A DNA stretch of 8,071 nt from Bacteroidota bacterium (GCA_023390215.1 JAEWDG010000071.1:1-8071); one strand, 5' to 3'. Positions 1-7,408 are shown, numbered from the stretch's first letter. Made by a program: numbers and translations. The notes: generated by a model not told the origin, from the letters alone.

Positions 1-118
1 CTTTGTCACTGTCGCCAGGGAGGGCAAAATCTGCAGTCAGGTAAAACATCCCTATATCCTGGAGAGAAACTTTCTTATTTCTGAATAAATGTTGAACAAT
101 GAGTTGTTCTATTTTCAT
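1..118 (-). CDS. HU-domain (CCDC81-like) protein, N-terminal part, cut by window edge
   Basis: Reading leftward from the ATG at 118-116 there are 39 open codons, then the window ends, so the gene is partial. The protein begins MKIEQLIVQHLFRNKKVSLQ and goes on DIGMFYLTADFALPGDSDK. This start (helix, then K-V-x-L-Q-x-I-G-x-F) resembles the prokaryotic HU-CCDC81 type of HU-fold domain at the N-terminus of many Bacteroidota proteins, often ahead of a membrane segment and an SPOR or other C-terminal domain. Only the first domain is visible, so overall architecture and function cannot be told. The gene is divergent from the small membrane-protein gene at 189. I am fairly sure it is coding, and moderately sure of the family, which rests on recalled family features. 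Confidence 0.62.
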   Translation of the reverse strand, partial: MKIEQLIVQHLFRNKKVSLQDIGMFYLTADFALPGDSDK

Positions 119-126
119 GGAAATAC

Positions 127-137
127 GTTCAATGAAC
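127..137. promoter_or_regulatory. Small perfect palindrome between divergent genes
   Basis: GTTCA-A-TGAAC is a perfect 11-base palindrome lying 9 bases upstream of the HU-like gene start (118) and about 50 bases upstream of the divergent gene at 189. Its place would suit an operator, but it is short and seen only once, so this is a weak suggestion. Confidence 0.2.
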
Positions 138-176
138 CTACAAGATAATACCAATTATGCAAAACTGTTAATGGCG

Positions 177-184
177 TAAATTTG
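177..184 (+). promoter_or_regulatory. Candidate -7 element (TAAATTTG) for the 189 gene run
   Basis: TAAATTTG matches the Bacteroidota -7 consensus TAnnTTTG at every fixed position. It ends only 4 bases before the ATG at 189, so a transcript from it would be leaderless or nearly so. No TTG is found at the expected distance upstream, which weakens the call. It would drive the small membrane protein and probably the FKBP and serine-lyase genes after it. Confidence 0.35.
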
Positions 185-188
185 CCTG

Positions 189-521
189 ATGAATCGGGAG
201 AAGGAGTTGGCGTTTATGGCTTATTGGGAAAGATCCAGGGAGGATGAGTCTGCATTTAGCAGTAAACTTCTTAAGGGATTGCCAATGGCCATATTATTTA
301 CCGCGCCGATATTACTTTCGGTTGCTGCAGTATATATATATTCGCCCGACTGGTATGCAAAGATCTCAGCGCAGGTCGCGGGTTCGATCCCGGTAACCAT
401 TGTGGCGCTTTTCATTACGATGCTGTTTATTTCTTATTTCCGTATGCATTTCAAATGGGAACAAAACGAACAGCTCTATCTGGAATTAAAGCATAAATAC
501 AGGAATGATGCAGCTATTTAA
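189..521 (+). CDS. Small two-helix membrane protein of unknown function
   Basis: A 110-residue protein. An N-terminal charged segment (MNREKELAFMAYWERSREDE) precedes two hydrophobic helices, at about residues 32-51 and 66-83, followed by a charged, probably helical tail (KWEQNEQLYLELKHKYR). The pattern of an aromatic/charged N-terminus with 'YWE', two membrane segments, and a tail with W and E/Q-rich residues resembles a small protein family I associate with Chitinophagaceae genomes. No enzymatic motif is visible and I assign no function. The ATG at 189 keeps the conserved-looking N-terminus, so I prefer it to the internal Met10. The gene leads a tight same-strand run: the FKBP lipoprotein gene begins 42 bases after its stop and the serine lyase follows, suggesting shared transcription. 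Confidence 0.8.
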   Translation: MNREKELAFMAYWERSREDESAFSSKLLKGLPMAILFTAPILLSVAAVYIYSPDWYAKISAQVAGSIPVTIVALFITMLFISYFRMHFKWEQNEQLYLELKHKYRNDAAI

Positions 522-563
522 TTATAATTGAACTCTTCAAGCAAAAATCAAATCAAAAAATTC

Positions 564-1058
564 ATGAAAAAAGGCCTGACCCTTTTGTTTTTTTCTGCAC
601 TGGTATTTTTCTCCTGTAAAAAAAAATCGGATTCCTGCAATTATTCTGAGTCAAATGTAAAGGCGCCACAGGAGGAGATCGATTCACTGGAAAATTATCT
701 CACGACGCATTATATTGATGCCATTCCCCATAGCAGCGGGATTTTTTATTATATCGATTCAATGGGCACCGGAAATAAACCTGATGTATGTTCAACCGTA
801 ACGGTAACCTACCAGGGAAGTCTGTTGTCAAATAATTATGTGTTTGAATCCCGCACCACACCGGTTGATTTTGCGCTCGGCGGACTGATCATTGGTTGGC
901 AGAAAGGACTTCAGGCCATTAAATCCGGTGGCGGCATCGTGTTATATATCCCGCCAAGCCTTGGCTATGGTTCGTCCGATATAACGAGCGGTGGTCAGGT
1001 TATCATTCCTGCTAATTCTTACCTTAAGTTTGTGATATCGCTGCGTAACGTTCAGTAA
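564..1058 (+). CDS. FKBP-type peptidyl-prolyl cis-trans isomerase, lipoprotein
   Basis: A 164-residue protein from the ATG at 564. It has a lipoprotein signal: MKKGL, a hydrophobic stretch, then FFSC with the lipid-bearing Cys at residue 19, followed by KKKSDSC. It is probably anchored in the outer or inner membrane, facing the periplasm or the surface. The C-terminal FKBP domain (about residues 68-164) carries the family landmarks in order: [62 protein letters not shown]. The usual FDS Asp is Glu here (FES); the other pocket aromatics (Y, F, W, Y, F) appear present. It should speed proline isomerisation during folding of exported proteins. A TTG at 528 would add 12 residues before the signal peptide; I reject it because the ATG gives a textbook signal. 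It lies between the membrane-protein gene and the serine lyase, 19 bases before the latter. Confidence 0.9.
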   Translation: MKKGLTLLFFSALVFFSCKKKSDSCNYSESNVKAPQEEIDSLENYLTTHYIDAIPHSSGIFYYIDSMGTGNKPDVCSTVTVTYQGSLLSNNYVFESRTTPVDFALGGLIIGWQKGLQAIKSGGGIVLYIPPSLGYGSSDITSGGQVIIPANSYLKFVISLRNVQ

Positions 1059-1077
1059 AAGCAGTGTAATTTTCCTT

Positions 1078-2505
1078 ATGAGCCGTGAAGCCATTTCCGT
1101 TTTTGATATGTTTAAAATTGGGATTGGCCCAAGCAGCAGCCATACCTTGGGGCCGTGGAAGGCGGGCCTTTTATTCATCTCTTCCCTTCAGAAAAGAAAT
1201 CTCCTGAGTGAAGTCGAAGGACTGGAGATCCTTCTTTATGGGTCGCTGGCCAAAACCGGCAAAGGACATGGAACAGATGTTGCCGTTCAGTTGGGTTTAT
1301 GTGGACTAGAGCCAGAAACCATACCTGTGAACGATGTTTTTCCCCGCATCAGCGATATCGCAGCGATGAAAAGGATCATCCTTGCCGGTAAACATGAAAT
1401 ACCGTTTGATCCTGCTGAAGATATTGAGTTCCTTATCACTGAATCACTTCCTTTTCATCCCAACGCCTTAACTTTTTTGGTTCGTCTGAAAAGCGATGAA
1501 CAGTTTGCGGAAACGTATTACTCGATTGGTGGCGGATTCGTAACCAGAGAGGGAGAGGAGATCGCGGGGACCATTCATAAAGACCTCGCCTTTCCAATTG
1601 AAGATGCCCAGGATCTTTTACACTGGAGCCGAAAAACGGGATTGGCCATTCACGAGATCGTAATGGAAAATGAATCGGCCTGGAGGCCTGAAGAGCAAAC
1701 CAGGGAAGGTGTGCTCCGAATCTGGGAGACCATGCAGGAATGTATTTTTCGTGGGGCTAACAGTGAGGGTTACCTGCCGGGTGGCCTGAATGTAAAGCGC
1801 CGGGCCCCCGGGTTAAACAGAAAATTACTAGCAGGGCAAGCTTACGAAAACCGCGAACAATGGTTAACGGCAATTAAAGCCGGAGGCCGGGGATTCCGCT
1901 ATATTCTTGATTGGGTAAGTTGTTTTGCGCTGGCAGTGAATGAGGAGAATGCTTCGTTTGGCAGGGTGGTCACGGCGCCAACAAATGGAGCAGCGGGCGT
2001 AATTCCCGCAGTGCTTCAATATTTCCTGTTGTTTGAAAACGGCAACAATGAAGAAAGCATTATTCAATTTTTATTGACGGCCTCGGAGATCGGGAGCATA
2101 TTCAAGAAAGGAGCAACGATTTCGGCGGCTATGGGTGGTTGTCAGGCGGAGATCGGGGTTAGCAGCGCTATGGCTGCGGCAGCCTTAACAGAATCTATGG
2201 GTGGAACCCAACGCCAGTCGATGATGGCTGCAGAGATCGCCATGGAACATCATCTGGGCATGACCTGCGATCCGATCGGAGGACTGGTTCAGGTTCCCTG
2301 TATCGAAAGAAATACAATGGGGGCCATTAAGGCGATCACGGCGAGCCAGCTTGCCTTGCAGGGAGCGCCGGATTATGCGAAAGTTTCTTTGGATGGAGTA
2401 ATTAAAACAATGTGGGATACGGCCCTGGATATGAATAGTAAATACAAAGAAACAGCCGATGGAGGTCTGGCTGTTAATGTGCCTTTAGGGCTTTCAGAAT
2501 GTTAG
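1078..2505 (+). CDS. sdaA: L-serine ammonia-lyase, single-chain iron-sulfur type
   Basis: A 475-residue enzyme that converts L-serine to pyruvate and ammonia in the cytoplasm with a [4Fe-4S] cluster. The N-terminal beta domain starts [20 protein letters not shown], the classic serine dehydratase signature, and continues with [16 protein letters not shown]. The catalytic alpha domain follows in the same chain, with [19 protein letters not shown], a [15 protein letters not shown] segment, and [18 protein letters not shown]. The three cluster-binding cysteines expected from the family appear at Cys355, Cys397 and Cys408. Length is normal for one-polypeptide enzymes (about 455-475), and nothing is truncated. 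The ATG at 1078 begins right at the conserved N-terminus. It is the last gene of the plus-strand run and faces the smpB cluster; a two-way terminator lies at 2843-2866. Confidence 0.96.
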   Translation: MSREAISVFDMFKIGIGPSSSHTLGPWKAGLLFISSLQKRNLLSEVEGLEILLYGSLAKTGKGHGTDVAVQLGLCGLEPETIPVNDVFPRISDIAAMKRIILAGKHEIPFDPAEDIEFLITESLPFHPNALTFLVRLKSDEQFAETYYSIGGGFVTREGEEIAGTIHKDLAFPIEDAQDLLHWSRKTGLAIHEIVMENESAWRPEEQTREGVLRIWETMQECIFRGANSEGYLPGGLNVKRRAPGLNRKLLAGQAYENREQWLTAIKAGGRGFRYILDWVSCFALAVNEENASFGRVVTAPTNGAAGVIPAVLQYFLLFENGNNEESIIQFLLTASEIGSIFKKGATISAAMGGCQAEIGVSSAMAAAALTESMGGTQRQSMMAAEIAMEHHLGMTCDPIGGLVQVPCIERNTMGAIKAITASQLALQGAPDYAKVSLDGVIKTMWDTALDMNSKYKETADGGLAVNVPLGLSEC

Positions 2506-2593
2506 ATGGGGGACGGATTAACTTAAATCAAAAATTCAACAAGATCAACTTAACATTATCCAACTCAATAAAATAACGATTTGAATAATCTCG

Positions 2594-2617
2594 ATCCCGG
2601 AAATTTTTTGCCGGGAT
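2594..2617 (+). terminator. Inverted repeat, possible sdaA transcript end
   Basis: ATCCCGG and CCGGGAT form a perfect 7-bp stem around a 10-base T-rich loop, about 90 bases after the sdaA stop. No T-run follows the stem, so it is not a canonical intrinsic terminator; it may stabilise the 3' end of the mRNA or help termination. A second small hairpin follows at 2623-2636. Confidence 0.35.
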
Positions 2618-2790
2618 GGGTAAGGGTCGTAACCCTGATCAGCAGCTGTCATCGTCGCAGAATTTTCATTATAACGATATATGGTCTTCCTTTCGTATGT
2701 GAAATGAAGTTTCAGGTGGATTTGTGGCACATTTCCTTTCGCATTTCATGTATATGGATTGCGTTCTTATACTGCCTTTACGGGGCTGGT

Positions 2791-2834
2791 CTCCGACTAG
2801 TGTCCGACTAGTGTCCGATTATTGTCCGACTAAA
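2791..2834. repeat. Four tandem 11-base repeats (GTCCGACTAGT)
   Basis: Four consecutive 11-base units: CTCCGACTAGT, GTCCGACTAGT, GTCCGATTATT, GTCCGACTAAA. The second is the consensus; the others differ by one to three bases. The period is close to one helical turn, so any protein bound to each unit would sit on one face of the DNA. The block ends 8 bases before the A-run of the two-way terminator, in the space between convergent genes. Slippage and array growth are as likely an explanation as protein binding. Confidence 0.8.
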
Positions 2835-2842
2835 TCAAATTG

Positions 2843-2866
2843 AAAAAAGTCCTCAGGAGCTTTTTT
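2843..2866. terminator. Two-way intrinsic terminator between sdaA and smpB
   Basis: AAAAAAG, a short hairpin (TCC-loop-GGA with one bulged base), and CTTTTTT in either direction. The A-run on one side and T-run on the other make it able to end transcripts from both strands. It lies about 65 bases after the smpB stop (leftward) and would serve the fba-accD-smpB operon; for the plus strand it is a late stop for sdaA read-through. Confidence 0.7.
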
Positions 2867-2930
2867 CTGGAATGCGATAAACTCTTTTGATATTTTCTTA
2901 ACAGTCGGGGACTCAAGCTCCTAAGTATCG

Positions 2931-3368
2931 CTATAACCCGTAGCTGCGTTTAATATTCCGGCTGGTTTCTCTCTCCTTAATTGTGTTTCTTTTGTCGAAT
3001 GATTTCTTGCCCCGGCCAAGCCCAATTTCCATCTTTGCGAGTCCGTTTTCATTTATAAAGATCCGGAGGGGGATAATACTGTATCCTTTCTCCCTGGTTT
3101 TAGCTTCCAGTTTGGATAATTCACGTTTTGTGAGCAGAAGTTTTCGATCCTGGAGAGGTTCATGATTGGTATAGGTACCAAAAGCGTATTCAGAAATATG
3201 GAGGCTTTTTACATATAATTCTCCTTTGGCGAAATAGCAATACGCATCGTTAAAGCTGGCTTTGCCGGCCCGGAGCGATTTAATCTCCGTTCCTTTGAGA
3301 ACAAGCCCGGCTATATACCGGGCTTCAAAGAAATATTCGTAAAATGCTTTTTTATTATTCAGTTCCAC
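2931..3368 (-). CDS. smpB: SsrA-binding protein SmpB
   Basis: A 145-residue protein that binds tmRNA and brings it to stalled ribosomes for trans-translation, in the cytoplasm. Family landmarks: KKAFYEYFFEARYIAGLVLKG, TEIKSLRAGKASFNDAYC (core of the OB-fold), LHISEY, and the basic C-terminal tail GLGRGKKSFDKRNTIKERE ending RNIKRSYGL. The tail is the part that enters the mRNA channel. The start is a GTG at 3368-3366: the accD stop codon TAG (3380-3378) is in the same frame just upstream, and only three non-start codons lie between, so the GTG is the only reasonable start. It is the last gene of the fba-accD-smpB run, 9 bases after accD, so translational coupling is likely. No tmRNA gene was recognised in this window. 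Confidence 0.96.
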   Translation of the reverse strand: MELNNKKAFYEYFFEARYIAGLVLKGTEIKSLRAGKASFNDAYCYFAKGELYVKSLHISEYAFGTYTNHEPLQDRKLLLTKRELSKLEAKTREKGYSIIPLRIFINENGLAKMEIGLGRGKKSFDKRNTIKERETSRNIKRSYGL

Positions 3369-3377
3369 GATGTGGAT

Positions 3378-4298
3378 CTAATTTTTGAAAAGTTCCAGCA
3401 GTTGGCCCATTCTGTCGCGAAGTTGCCTTCTGTGTACGATGAAATCCAGAAAACCATGTTCCATAAGGAATTCACTTCGCTGAAAACCTTCGGGCAGATC
3501 TTTTTTAATGGTTTCTTTTATCACACGGGGTCCGGCGAAACCGATTAGTGCCCCGGGTTCTCCGCAGATCACGTCGCCGAGCATCGCAAATGAAGCTGTG
3601 GTTCCTCCGAAAGTAGGATCCGTGCATAAAGAGATATATGGAATCTTTGCTTCCGAAAGCTGACTGAGTTTGCCTGAAGTTTTAGCCAGTTGCATCAGCG
3701 AAAATGCACTTTCCATCATTCTTGCACCACCGCTTTTGTTGATGATCATAAAAGGATACCGGTGCTGAAGACAATAGTCGCAGGCGCGGCTGATCTTTTC
3801 GCCCATTACACTACCCAGGCTACCGCCTATAAACTCAAAGTCCATACACGCGACAACCAGGTCATTTCCATGAACCTTGCCATGCGCAACGGTTATCGAA
3901 TCGTGGATATCTGTTTTGGAATAGGTTTCTTCCAGTCGTTTTTTATATGGCTTAAGGTCTACAAAATCGAGCAGGTCCTTACTCCGGATATTCGCAAAAA
4001 GTTCTGTGTAAACATGATTGTCGAACAGTATATTAAAATACTCTTCACTGCCTACGCGGTGGTGAAAATCACATTTCGGGCAGACAAACAGGTTTTCATC
4101 CAATTCTGAAATCGTACAGGTGTATTTGCAGTTCGGACATTTGGCCCAGAGTCCCTCAGGGGCATCCTTTTTATCTTTCGTAGACGTAAGGATGCCTTTC
4201 TTCATTCTTTTGAACCAGCTTGGCTTGGTCTGCTCACTGGTGCTGTCTTCTCCCGCGAGATGGGAGTCAAAATCTTCACCTAATGTCATCCTGTTCAT
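3378..4298 (-). CDS. accD: Acetyl-CoA carboxylase, carboxyltransferase subunit beta
   Basis: A 306-residue subunit that, with AccA, moves the carboxyl group from carboxy-biotin to acetyl-CoA, making malonyl-CoA for fatty-acid synthesis. The zinc ribbon is intact: CPNC at Cys54/Cys57 and CPKC at Cys73/Cys76. The crotonase-fold carboxyltransferase domain follows with [40 protein letters not shown], and [20 protein letters not shown], the same order as in the E. coli protein. The familiar start of the family ([10 protein letters not shown]) is at residue 27, so there is an acidic, serine-rich N-terminal extension of about 26 residues. The true start could be Met1 or Met4; no internal Met sits directly before SWFKR. 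It lies 27 bases after the aldolase stop and 9 before smpB, as in an operon. Confidence 0.96.
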   Translation of the reverse strand: MNRMTLGEDFDSHLAGEDSTSEQTKPSWFKRMKKGILTSTKDKKDAPEGLWAKCPNCKYTCTISELDENLFVCPKCDFHHRVGSEEYFNILFDNHVYTELFANIRSKDLLDFVDLKPYKKRLEETYSKTDIHDSITVAHGKVHGNDLVVACMDFEFIGGSLGSVMGEKISRACDYCLQHRYPFMIINKSGGARMMESAFSLMQLAKTSGKLSQLSEAKIPYISLCTDPTFGGTTASFAMLGDVICGEPGALIGFAGPRVIKETIKKDLPEGFQRSEFLMEHGFLDFIVHRRQLRDRMGQLLELFKN

Positions 4299-4325
4299 GT
4301 TATTTTTGAAAGAAATGATTTTCGA

Positions 4326-5384
4326 TTACGCGACAGTGATGTCTTTATCGAGATAAACCTCCTGGATCGCATTCAGAATTTCAACACCTTCTTTAAAAGG
4401 GCGCTGGAACGCTTTGCGGCCAGTAATTAATCCCATACCACCTGCGCGTTTATTGATCACTGCGGTTGTTACTGCTTCAGCCATATCACTTGCACCTTTG
4501 CTTTCGCCACCGCTGTTGATCAAGCCTACACGGCCCATATAGCAATTCGCAACCTGGTAACGGCAAAGATCTATCGGATGGTCGCTTGTAAGCTTATCGT
4601 AAACCAGCGGAGAAGTTTTGCCGTGCTTGGTGGCAAGATAACCTCCATTGTTGGTCGGTAATTTCTGCTTGATGATATCGGCCTGGATCGTCACACCAAG
4701 ATGATTGGCCTGTCCGGTAAAATCCGCTGCGGTGCTGTAATCCACACCATCTATTTTAAAAGCATTATTGCGTACATAGCACCAAAGCACGGTTGCCATA
4801 CCCAAAGAATGGGCCATTTCAAATGCAGTAGATACTTCCTGTAACTGACGGGTGCTTTCTGCGCTTCCCCAGTAAACCGTTGCGCCTATAGAGGTGGCAC
4901 CAATGTTCCAGGCATCCTTGATTTTTCCAAACATCACCTGGTCAAACTTATTCGGATAACTGAGGAATTCATTATGGTTAACTTTAACCATCATGGGTAT
5001 GCGGTGTGCATATTTCCGGCTCACAATCCCCAATACGCCAAATGTTGAGCAGATCGCATTACAGCCGCCTTCCATTGCCAACTTTACAATATTTTCAGGA
5101 TCGAAATAGATAGGATTTGGAGCAAAAGAGGCCCCAGCGCTATGTTCAATGCCCTGATCAACGGGGAAAATAGATAAGTATCCCGTTCCTCCGAGCTGGC
5201 CGTGATTCAGCATACCCTGTAAACTGCGAAGTGTGCCATTGCTGCGGTTGCTGTTGATCCAGATCTCTTCAATATGGTTTGGTGAAGGAAGATGAAGCTG
5301 GTCTTTTGAGATTGTTTTGCACTCATGATTCAGTAAACTTTCGGCATCCTTGCCCAATAATTCTACTATTTTGTTTGAAGCCAT
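4326..5384 (-). CDS. fbaB: Fructose-bisphosphate aldolase, class I (FbaB/DhnA type)
   Basis: A 352-residue enzyme from the ATG at 5384. It splits fructose 1,6-bisphosphate into dihydroxyacetone phosphate and glyceraldehyde 3-phosphate (and the reverse in gluconeogenesis) through a Schiff base, without metal. Landmarks: [12 protein letters not shown] (about 73-84), [29 protein letters not shown] with Lys239 as the likely Schiff-base lysine by analogy with archaeal-type enzymes, SGGESKG (291-297) and TGRKAFQRP (321-329) for phosphate binding. E. coli FbaB is about 350 residues, matching this start. The frame stays open 51 codons further, but that part overlaps the btuF-like gene and contains the promoter at 5402-5432, so I exclude it. 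It heads the fba-accD-smpB operon. Confidence 0.93.
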   Translation of the reverse strand: MASNKIVELLGKDAESLLNHECKTISKDQLHLPSPNHIEEIWINSNRSNGTLRSLQGMLNHGQLGGTGYLSIFPVDQGIEHSAGASFAPNPIYFDPENIVKLAMEGGCNAICSTFGVLGIVSRKYAHRIPMMVKVNHNEFLSYPNKFDQVMFGKIKDAWNIGATSIGATVYWGSAESTRQLQEVSTAFEMAHSLGMATVLWCYVRNNAFKIDGVDYSTAADFTGQANHLGVTIQADIIKQKLPTNNGGYLATKHGKTSPLVYDKLTSDHPIDLCRYQVANCYMGRVGLINSGGESKGASDMAEAVTTAVINKRAGGMGLITGRKAFQRPFKEGVEILNAIQEVYLDKDITVA

Positions 5385-5401
5385 CTGGTAATAATTTTTT
5401 A

Positions 5402-5432
5402 CAAATGTAATGATCGGAGATTCGGCGCCCAA
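5402..5432 (-). promoter_or_regulatory. Promoter of the fbaB-accD-smpB operon
   Basis: On the minus strand, TTG (5432-5430), exactly 20 bases, then TACATTTG (5409-5402). This matches the Bacteroidota housekeeping promoter TTG-N19..21-TAnnTTTG at every fixed position. Transcription would start near 5396, leaving a leader of about a dozen bases before the ATG at 5384. The promoter lies between the btuF-like stop (5456) and fbaB, so the operon need not depend on read-through. Confidence 0.75.
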
Positions 5433-5455
5433 GATACTCATTATTAACGAATAAC

Positions 5456-6250
5456 CTATCCGGCTGGCCAGCGCTCCATTTGTTTTCTGAATTCTGAAAT
5501 ATGGGGCATAGCGAGCCGGAGACGACTGCCATACCATGAGAAGATTTCTCCATCTGCCAGCATGATTTTTTTGTCCGGGAAGATTTCGCTTAAATGCGCT
5601 ACGTCATCCGCAGAGAAAGGGTAGGGTTCTGTTGATAATAAAATAAGTTCGGCACGGTCCACATTATCATTATCAAGGTTGGTCTCGGGGTATCGCAACT
5701 GATCAGCGAAAACATTTTCCAATTTAGCTTCCGCAAGCATAGCGTGAATAAAACTGTCGGCACCTACCGTCATGTACGGGTTTTTCCAGATCAAATATGC
5801 GGTAGGAATAGGCCTGGCATCTTCCAGGGCTTTGTCTTTCCATTTTCTAGCGCTTTCAATTTCATGACAGATATGCCGGGCTCGTTCTTCGGTATGTGTC
5901 AATCGGCCCAGGTCCTTTATCATTTGCAAGGCGTCCTCAATCGATTTTACATCCGTTACCCAGATATTAAAATGCGCAGCAAGGTCTTCAATATCTTCTT
6001 TTCTGTTTTCTTCATGATTGGCAATGATGAGATCGGGATTGAGGGAATTGATCAGTTCCAGGTTGGGATTTTTCGTTCCGCCCACCCGTTGTTTAGTTTT
6101 AAACCATGATGAAGGGTGGATGCAAAATTTGCTTATTCCGCAGACCTGTTCATCTAAACCAAGATCGTACAGCAGTTCGGTTTGAGAGGGAACCAGCGAA
6201 ATGATTCGTTTTGGTGGATGGGAAAGTGCGGAGGAATCAGTAAGAATCAT
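5456..6250 (-). CDS. BtuF-like helical-backbone metal/cobalamin receptor protein
   Basis: A 264-residue protein of the periplasmic-binding-protein fold used by BtuF and FecB-like receptors. Visible: [21 protein letters not shown] (about 12-32), [38 protein letters not shown] (56-82), [23 protein letters not shown], and a C-terminal [17 protein letters not shown]. These are standard for the 'cobalamin-binding/ABC substrate-binding' family in Bacteroidota. No signal peptide follows the chosen ATG (6250), as is common for this branch, so it may act inside the cell or the annotation 'transport receptor' may mislead. The ligand cannot be told; no transporter genes are next to it. An upstream ATG at 6280 would add ten residues but falls inside the terminator hairpin of the neighbouring RNA, so I reject it. 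Confidence 0.85.
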   Translation of the reverse strand: MILTDSSALSHPPKRIISLVPSQTELLYDLGLDEQVCGISKFCIHPSSWFKTKQRVGGTKNPNLELINSLNPDLIIANHEENRKEDIEDLAAHFNIWVTDVKSIEDALQMIKDLGRLTHTEERARHICHEIESARKWKDKALEDARPIPTAYLIWKNPYMTVGADSFIHAMLAEAKLENVFADQLRYPETNLDNDNVDRAELILLSTEPYPFSADDVAHLSEIFPDKKIMLADGEIFSWYGSRLRLAMPHISEFRKQMERWPAG

Positions 6251-6253
6251 ACA

Positions 6254-6261
6254 CAAAGTTG
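6254..6261 (-). promoter_or_regulatory. Weak candidate -7 element for the btuF-like gene
   Basis: CAACTTTG on the minus strand agrees with TAnnTTTG at five of six fixed positions and ends 3 bases before the ATG at 6250. The triplet 20 bases upstream is TGC rather than TTG. If used, the mRNA would be leaderless. Otherwise the gene must be read through from the RNA promoter at 6576-6606. Confidence 0.25.
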
Positions 6262-6264
6262 CAG

Positions 6265-6308
6265 AAAACAAAAAATCCACAGCATTTACGGAAGTAAAAA
6301 CTGTGGAT
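6265..6308 (-). terminator. Intrinsic terminator of RNA copy A, just before the btuF-like gene
   Basis: In the minus-strand RNA, AUCCACAG pairs with CUGUGGAU (8 bp); inside it UUUAC pairs with GUAAA around a UUCC loop, with a 2x2 internal mismatch between. The hairpin is followed by UUUUUGUUUU. It ends 14 bases before the btuF-like start codon, which makes it a possible attenuator as well as the end of RNA copy A. Just upstream in the RNA (6338-6310) is another hairpin: AAAGA/UCUUU plus CCAAC/GUUGG, with a 4-base bulge. Confidence 0.65.
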
Positions 6309-6571
6309 CAAAGACTTTCCAACTGGAGGTTGGTCTTTCCAGGATTGAATTTCAGAGGAAATCGCCTGGGATTCAGGTTAATCGGATGGGATATTGGACT
6401 TAAACGGGTGTTGTGGCAGAGGACAATCTATCAATAAACACACTAAAATTTAAAAGAAGAAGTTGACTGATATTGGATTAGGCTTTCAGGATTTGATATT
6501 GGATTTCTGGCGGTCAGTTCTGGATTTGGATTGGATATGATTGATTACTTAATTCCTATCAATCAACTTCT
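6265..6571 (-). ncRNA. Non-coding RNA, copy A of a three-copy tandem family
   Basis: Predicted leftward transcript of about 305 nt, from near 6571 to the terminator at 6265-6308. The 5' end AGAAGUUGAUUGAUA (6571-6557) can pair over 15 positions with UAUCAGUCAACUUCU (6472-6458), or its UGAUUGAU part can form a local 8-bp hairpin with 6545-6538 around a 12-base loop. Between and after these lie AUCC/ACC-rich, little-structured segments (five exact A(A/U)CCA(A/G) by eye). It shares the promoter, the 5' element and the 22-base conserved 3' arm (6458-6479) with copies B and C; the rest is diverged, and the 3' block shared by B and C is not clearly seen. No consistent reading frame is kept between copies, so I take it as non-coding. 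Function unknown; it may also be the leader of the btuF-like gene. Confidence 0.55.
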
Positions 6572-6575
6572 GATG

Positions 6576-6606
6576 CAAAGATGCTACCGAAATGGCCGGT
6601 TAACAA
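6576..6606 (-). promoter_or_regulatory. Promoter of RNA copy A
   Basis: Minus strand: TTG (6606-6604), exactly 20 bases, CATCTTTG (6583-6576). It fits the Bacteroidota consensus except for C in place of the first T. The octamer TGCTCTTG containing the TTG is identical in copies B and C while the spacer sequence is not. The start of transcription predicted from the element falls at the conserved AGAAGTTGATTGATA. Confidence 0.6.
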
Positions 6607-6732
6607 GAGCAACAATGCCCGTTTTTTGGGATGAAATATTTTACAATCGGAAGCGTAGATCAACGAATTTTTCGTCTGGAACGCTGATATTTTCCGTTCG
6701 TAGATTTACGATAAATATTAATGTATTGTAAT

Positions 6733-6757
6733 AAAAAACCCCGGGCGGGCCGGGGTT
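6733..6757 (-). terminator. Intrinsic terminator of RNA copy B
   Basis: In the minus-strand direction, AACCCCGG, a 5-base loop, CCGGGGTT, then a run of T. The 8-bp G/C-rich stem and following T-run make it a textbook intrinsic terminator for leftward transcription; no protein gene lies upstream of it for more than 1 kb, so it needs an RNA to end. Confidence 0.8.
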
Positions 6758-6828
6758 AGAATGTTTTGACCAATTTTCTGTTTTGGTTCAGGATCGGGGG
6801 TTTGCGCTTTCGCGGCTTAATAATTTAA

Positions 6829-6905
6829 TCCTGGTTCAGAGTTGGTTTTCCTCCCTTTTCCGGGAGCTAGGATACTACATTCCTGGTTTTTCTAAGGATC
6901 TGGTT
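6829..6905 (-). repeat. 3' block shared by RNA copies B and C (copy B)
   Basis: On the plus strand: 22 bases starting TCCTGGTTCAGAG, a 17-base variable stem, TAGGATACTACATT, three variable bases, then 21 bases starting GGTTTTTCTAAGG. Outside the variable stem 58 of 60 positions equal the copy at 7673-7747. The stem (CTCCC/GGGAG) has a different sequence from the one in copy C although both sit at the same place. Confidence 0.85.
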
Positions 6906-7170
6906 TGGTTTTCGCCATCATCGCTTTTAAGGGCATAGGCTGGATACTGGTTTGGTTTTTCGGTAAGTTGGATTTTTGGTTCTTTCTCTGGGATATTGGA
7001 TTCCAACTATTCGATTAAAAAACGTTAGAAGTTGACTGATATTGGATTGATCCTGGTTTTTCGCGCCGGATATTGGATAAGCGCATTTGGTTTTTCTTCG
7101 GACCTGGATATCTGGTTTTTTCTGGATTTGGATATGATTGATATTTTTATGTATCAATCAACTTCTGACA

Positions 7171-7201
7171 CAAAGATGGGGCGATTTGAACCCGTATTCA
7201 A
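7171..7201 (-). promoter_or_regulatory. Promoter of RNA copy B
   Basis: Minus strand: TTG (7201-7199), exactly 20 bases, CATCTTTG (7178-7171), with the same TGCTCTTG octamer at the -33 position as copies A and C. The predicted start is at the conserved AGAAGTTGATTGATA (7166). Upstream DNA still resembles that of copy A (GTATATCAACGAAATTTCG at 7249-7267 against GTAGATCAACGAATTTTTCG at 6655-6674), so the duplicated unit reached beyond the promoter. Confidence 0.6.
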
Positions 7202-7408
7202 GAGCAAATCTGCTGGATTTTCGCCTTGATATTTTCTTCAGTTTGTATGGTATATCAACGAAATTTCGATGCATTAGTTACGAATATCTTCAACGTAGAA
7301 TTACGAAGTTCAATATATAGGCCTTGTAGTAAGGTTAAAAGACGAAATGTAGATTAGACAAATTATTAACGCAGCGAAAAAATTCTAATCCGCTTTAAGG
7401 GATGGGAA

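Larger units (their letters stand above)
2506..2930. other. Intergenic region between convergent genes, no credible gene
   Basis: This 425-base stretch separates sdaA (plus) from smpB (minus). It contains a long-looped inverted repeat (2594-2617), a small hairpin AGGGT-cgta-ACCCT (2623-2636), an inverted repeat TGAAATG/CATTTCA (2700-2706 with 2742-2748), four 11-base tandem repeats (2791-2834) and a two-way terminator (2843-2866). An open frame at 2581-2811 starts with TTG, and its product (rich in I, C, R and W, no domain, no start signals) looks accidental. I see no RNA gene I can name. Confidence 0.6.
6733..7166 (-). ncRNA. Non-coding RNA, copy B of a three-copy tandem family
   Basis: Predicted transcript of about 434 nt, the longest copy. 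The 5' arm AGAAGUUGAUUGAUA (7166-7152) matches UAUCAGUCAACUUCU (7041-7027) over 15 pairs including one U-G wobble; alternatively UGAUUGAUA forms a local 9-bp hairpin with UAUCAAUCA (7160-7152 with 7143-7135, 8-base loop). I count about 20 A(A/U)CCA(A/G) motifs by eye along the RNA. The 3' half holds the block shared with copy C (6829-6905), including a stem CUCCC-GGAAAA-GGGAG, then a small CGC-GAAA-GCG hairpin near 6804-6813, ACCAA/UUGGU, and the terminator. An AACGUUUUUU run follows the 15-bp pairing (about 7026-7017), so a short RNA of about 150 nt ending there is possible. A 76-codon frame at 6927-7157 is low in complexity and not kept in the other copies. Confidence 0.6.

Noticed and set aside
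2506..2930. tmRNA gene next to smpB, or a small protein gene at 2581-2811
   Set aside because: No tRNA-Ala-like ends or tag frame were found, and the 76-codon frame begins with TTG, has no domain and crosses hairpins and tandem repeats.
5385..5537. Longer N-terminus for the aldolase
   Set aside because: It would overlap the end of the btuF-like gene, include the clear promoter at 5402-5432, and exceed the family length; [12 protein letters not shown] is the natural start.
6250..6571. Cobalamin riboswitch before the btuF-like gene
   Set aside because: No B12-box sequence (GCCACTG context) or the expected multi-stem core was found in the leader; the leader instead belongs to the three-copy RNA family.
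6531..7320. Plus-strand open frames at 6531-6731, 7032-7229 and 7138-7320
   Set aside because: Two of them overlap the RNA 5' elements and therefore look alike, but the third copy has no equivalent frame, composition is odd (runs of I, F, L, D and W), and no start signals are seen. They are by-products of the repeats.
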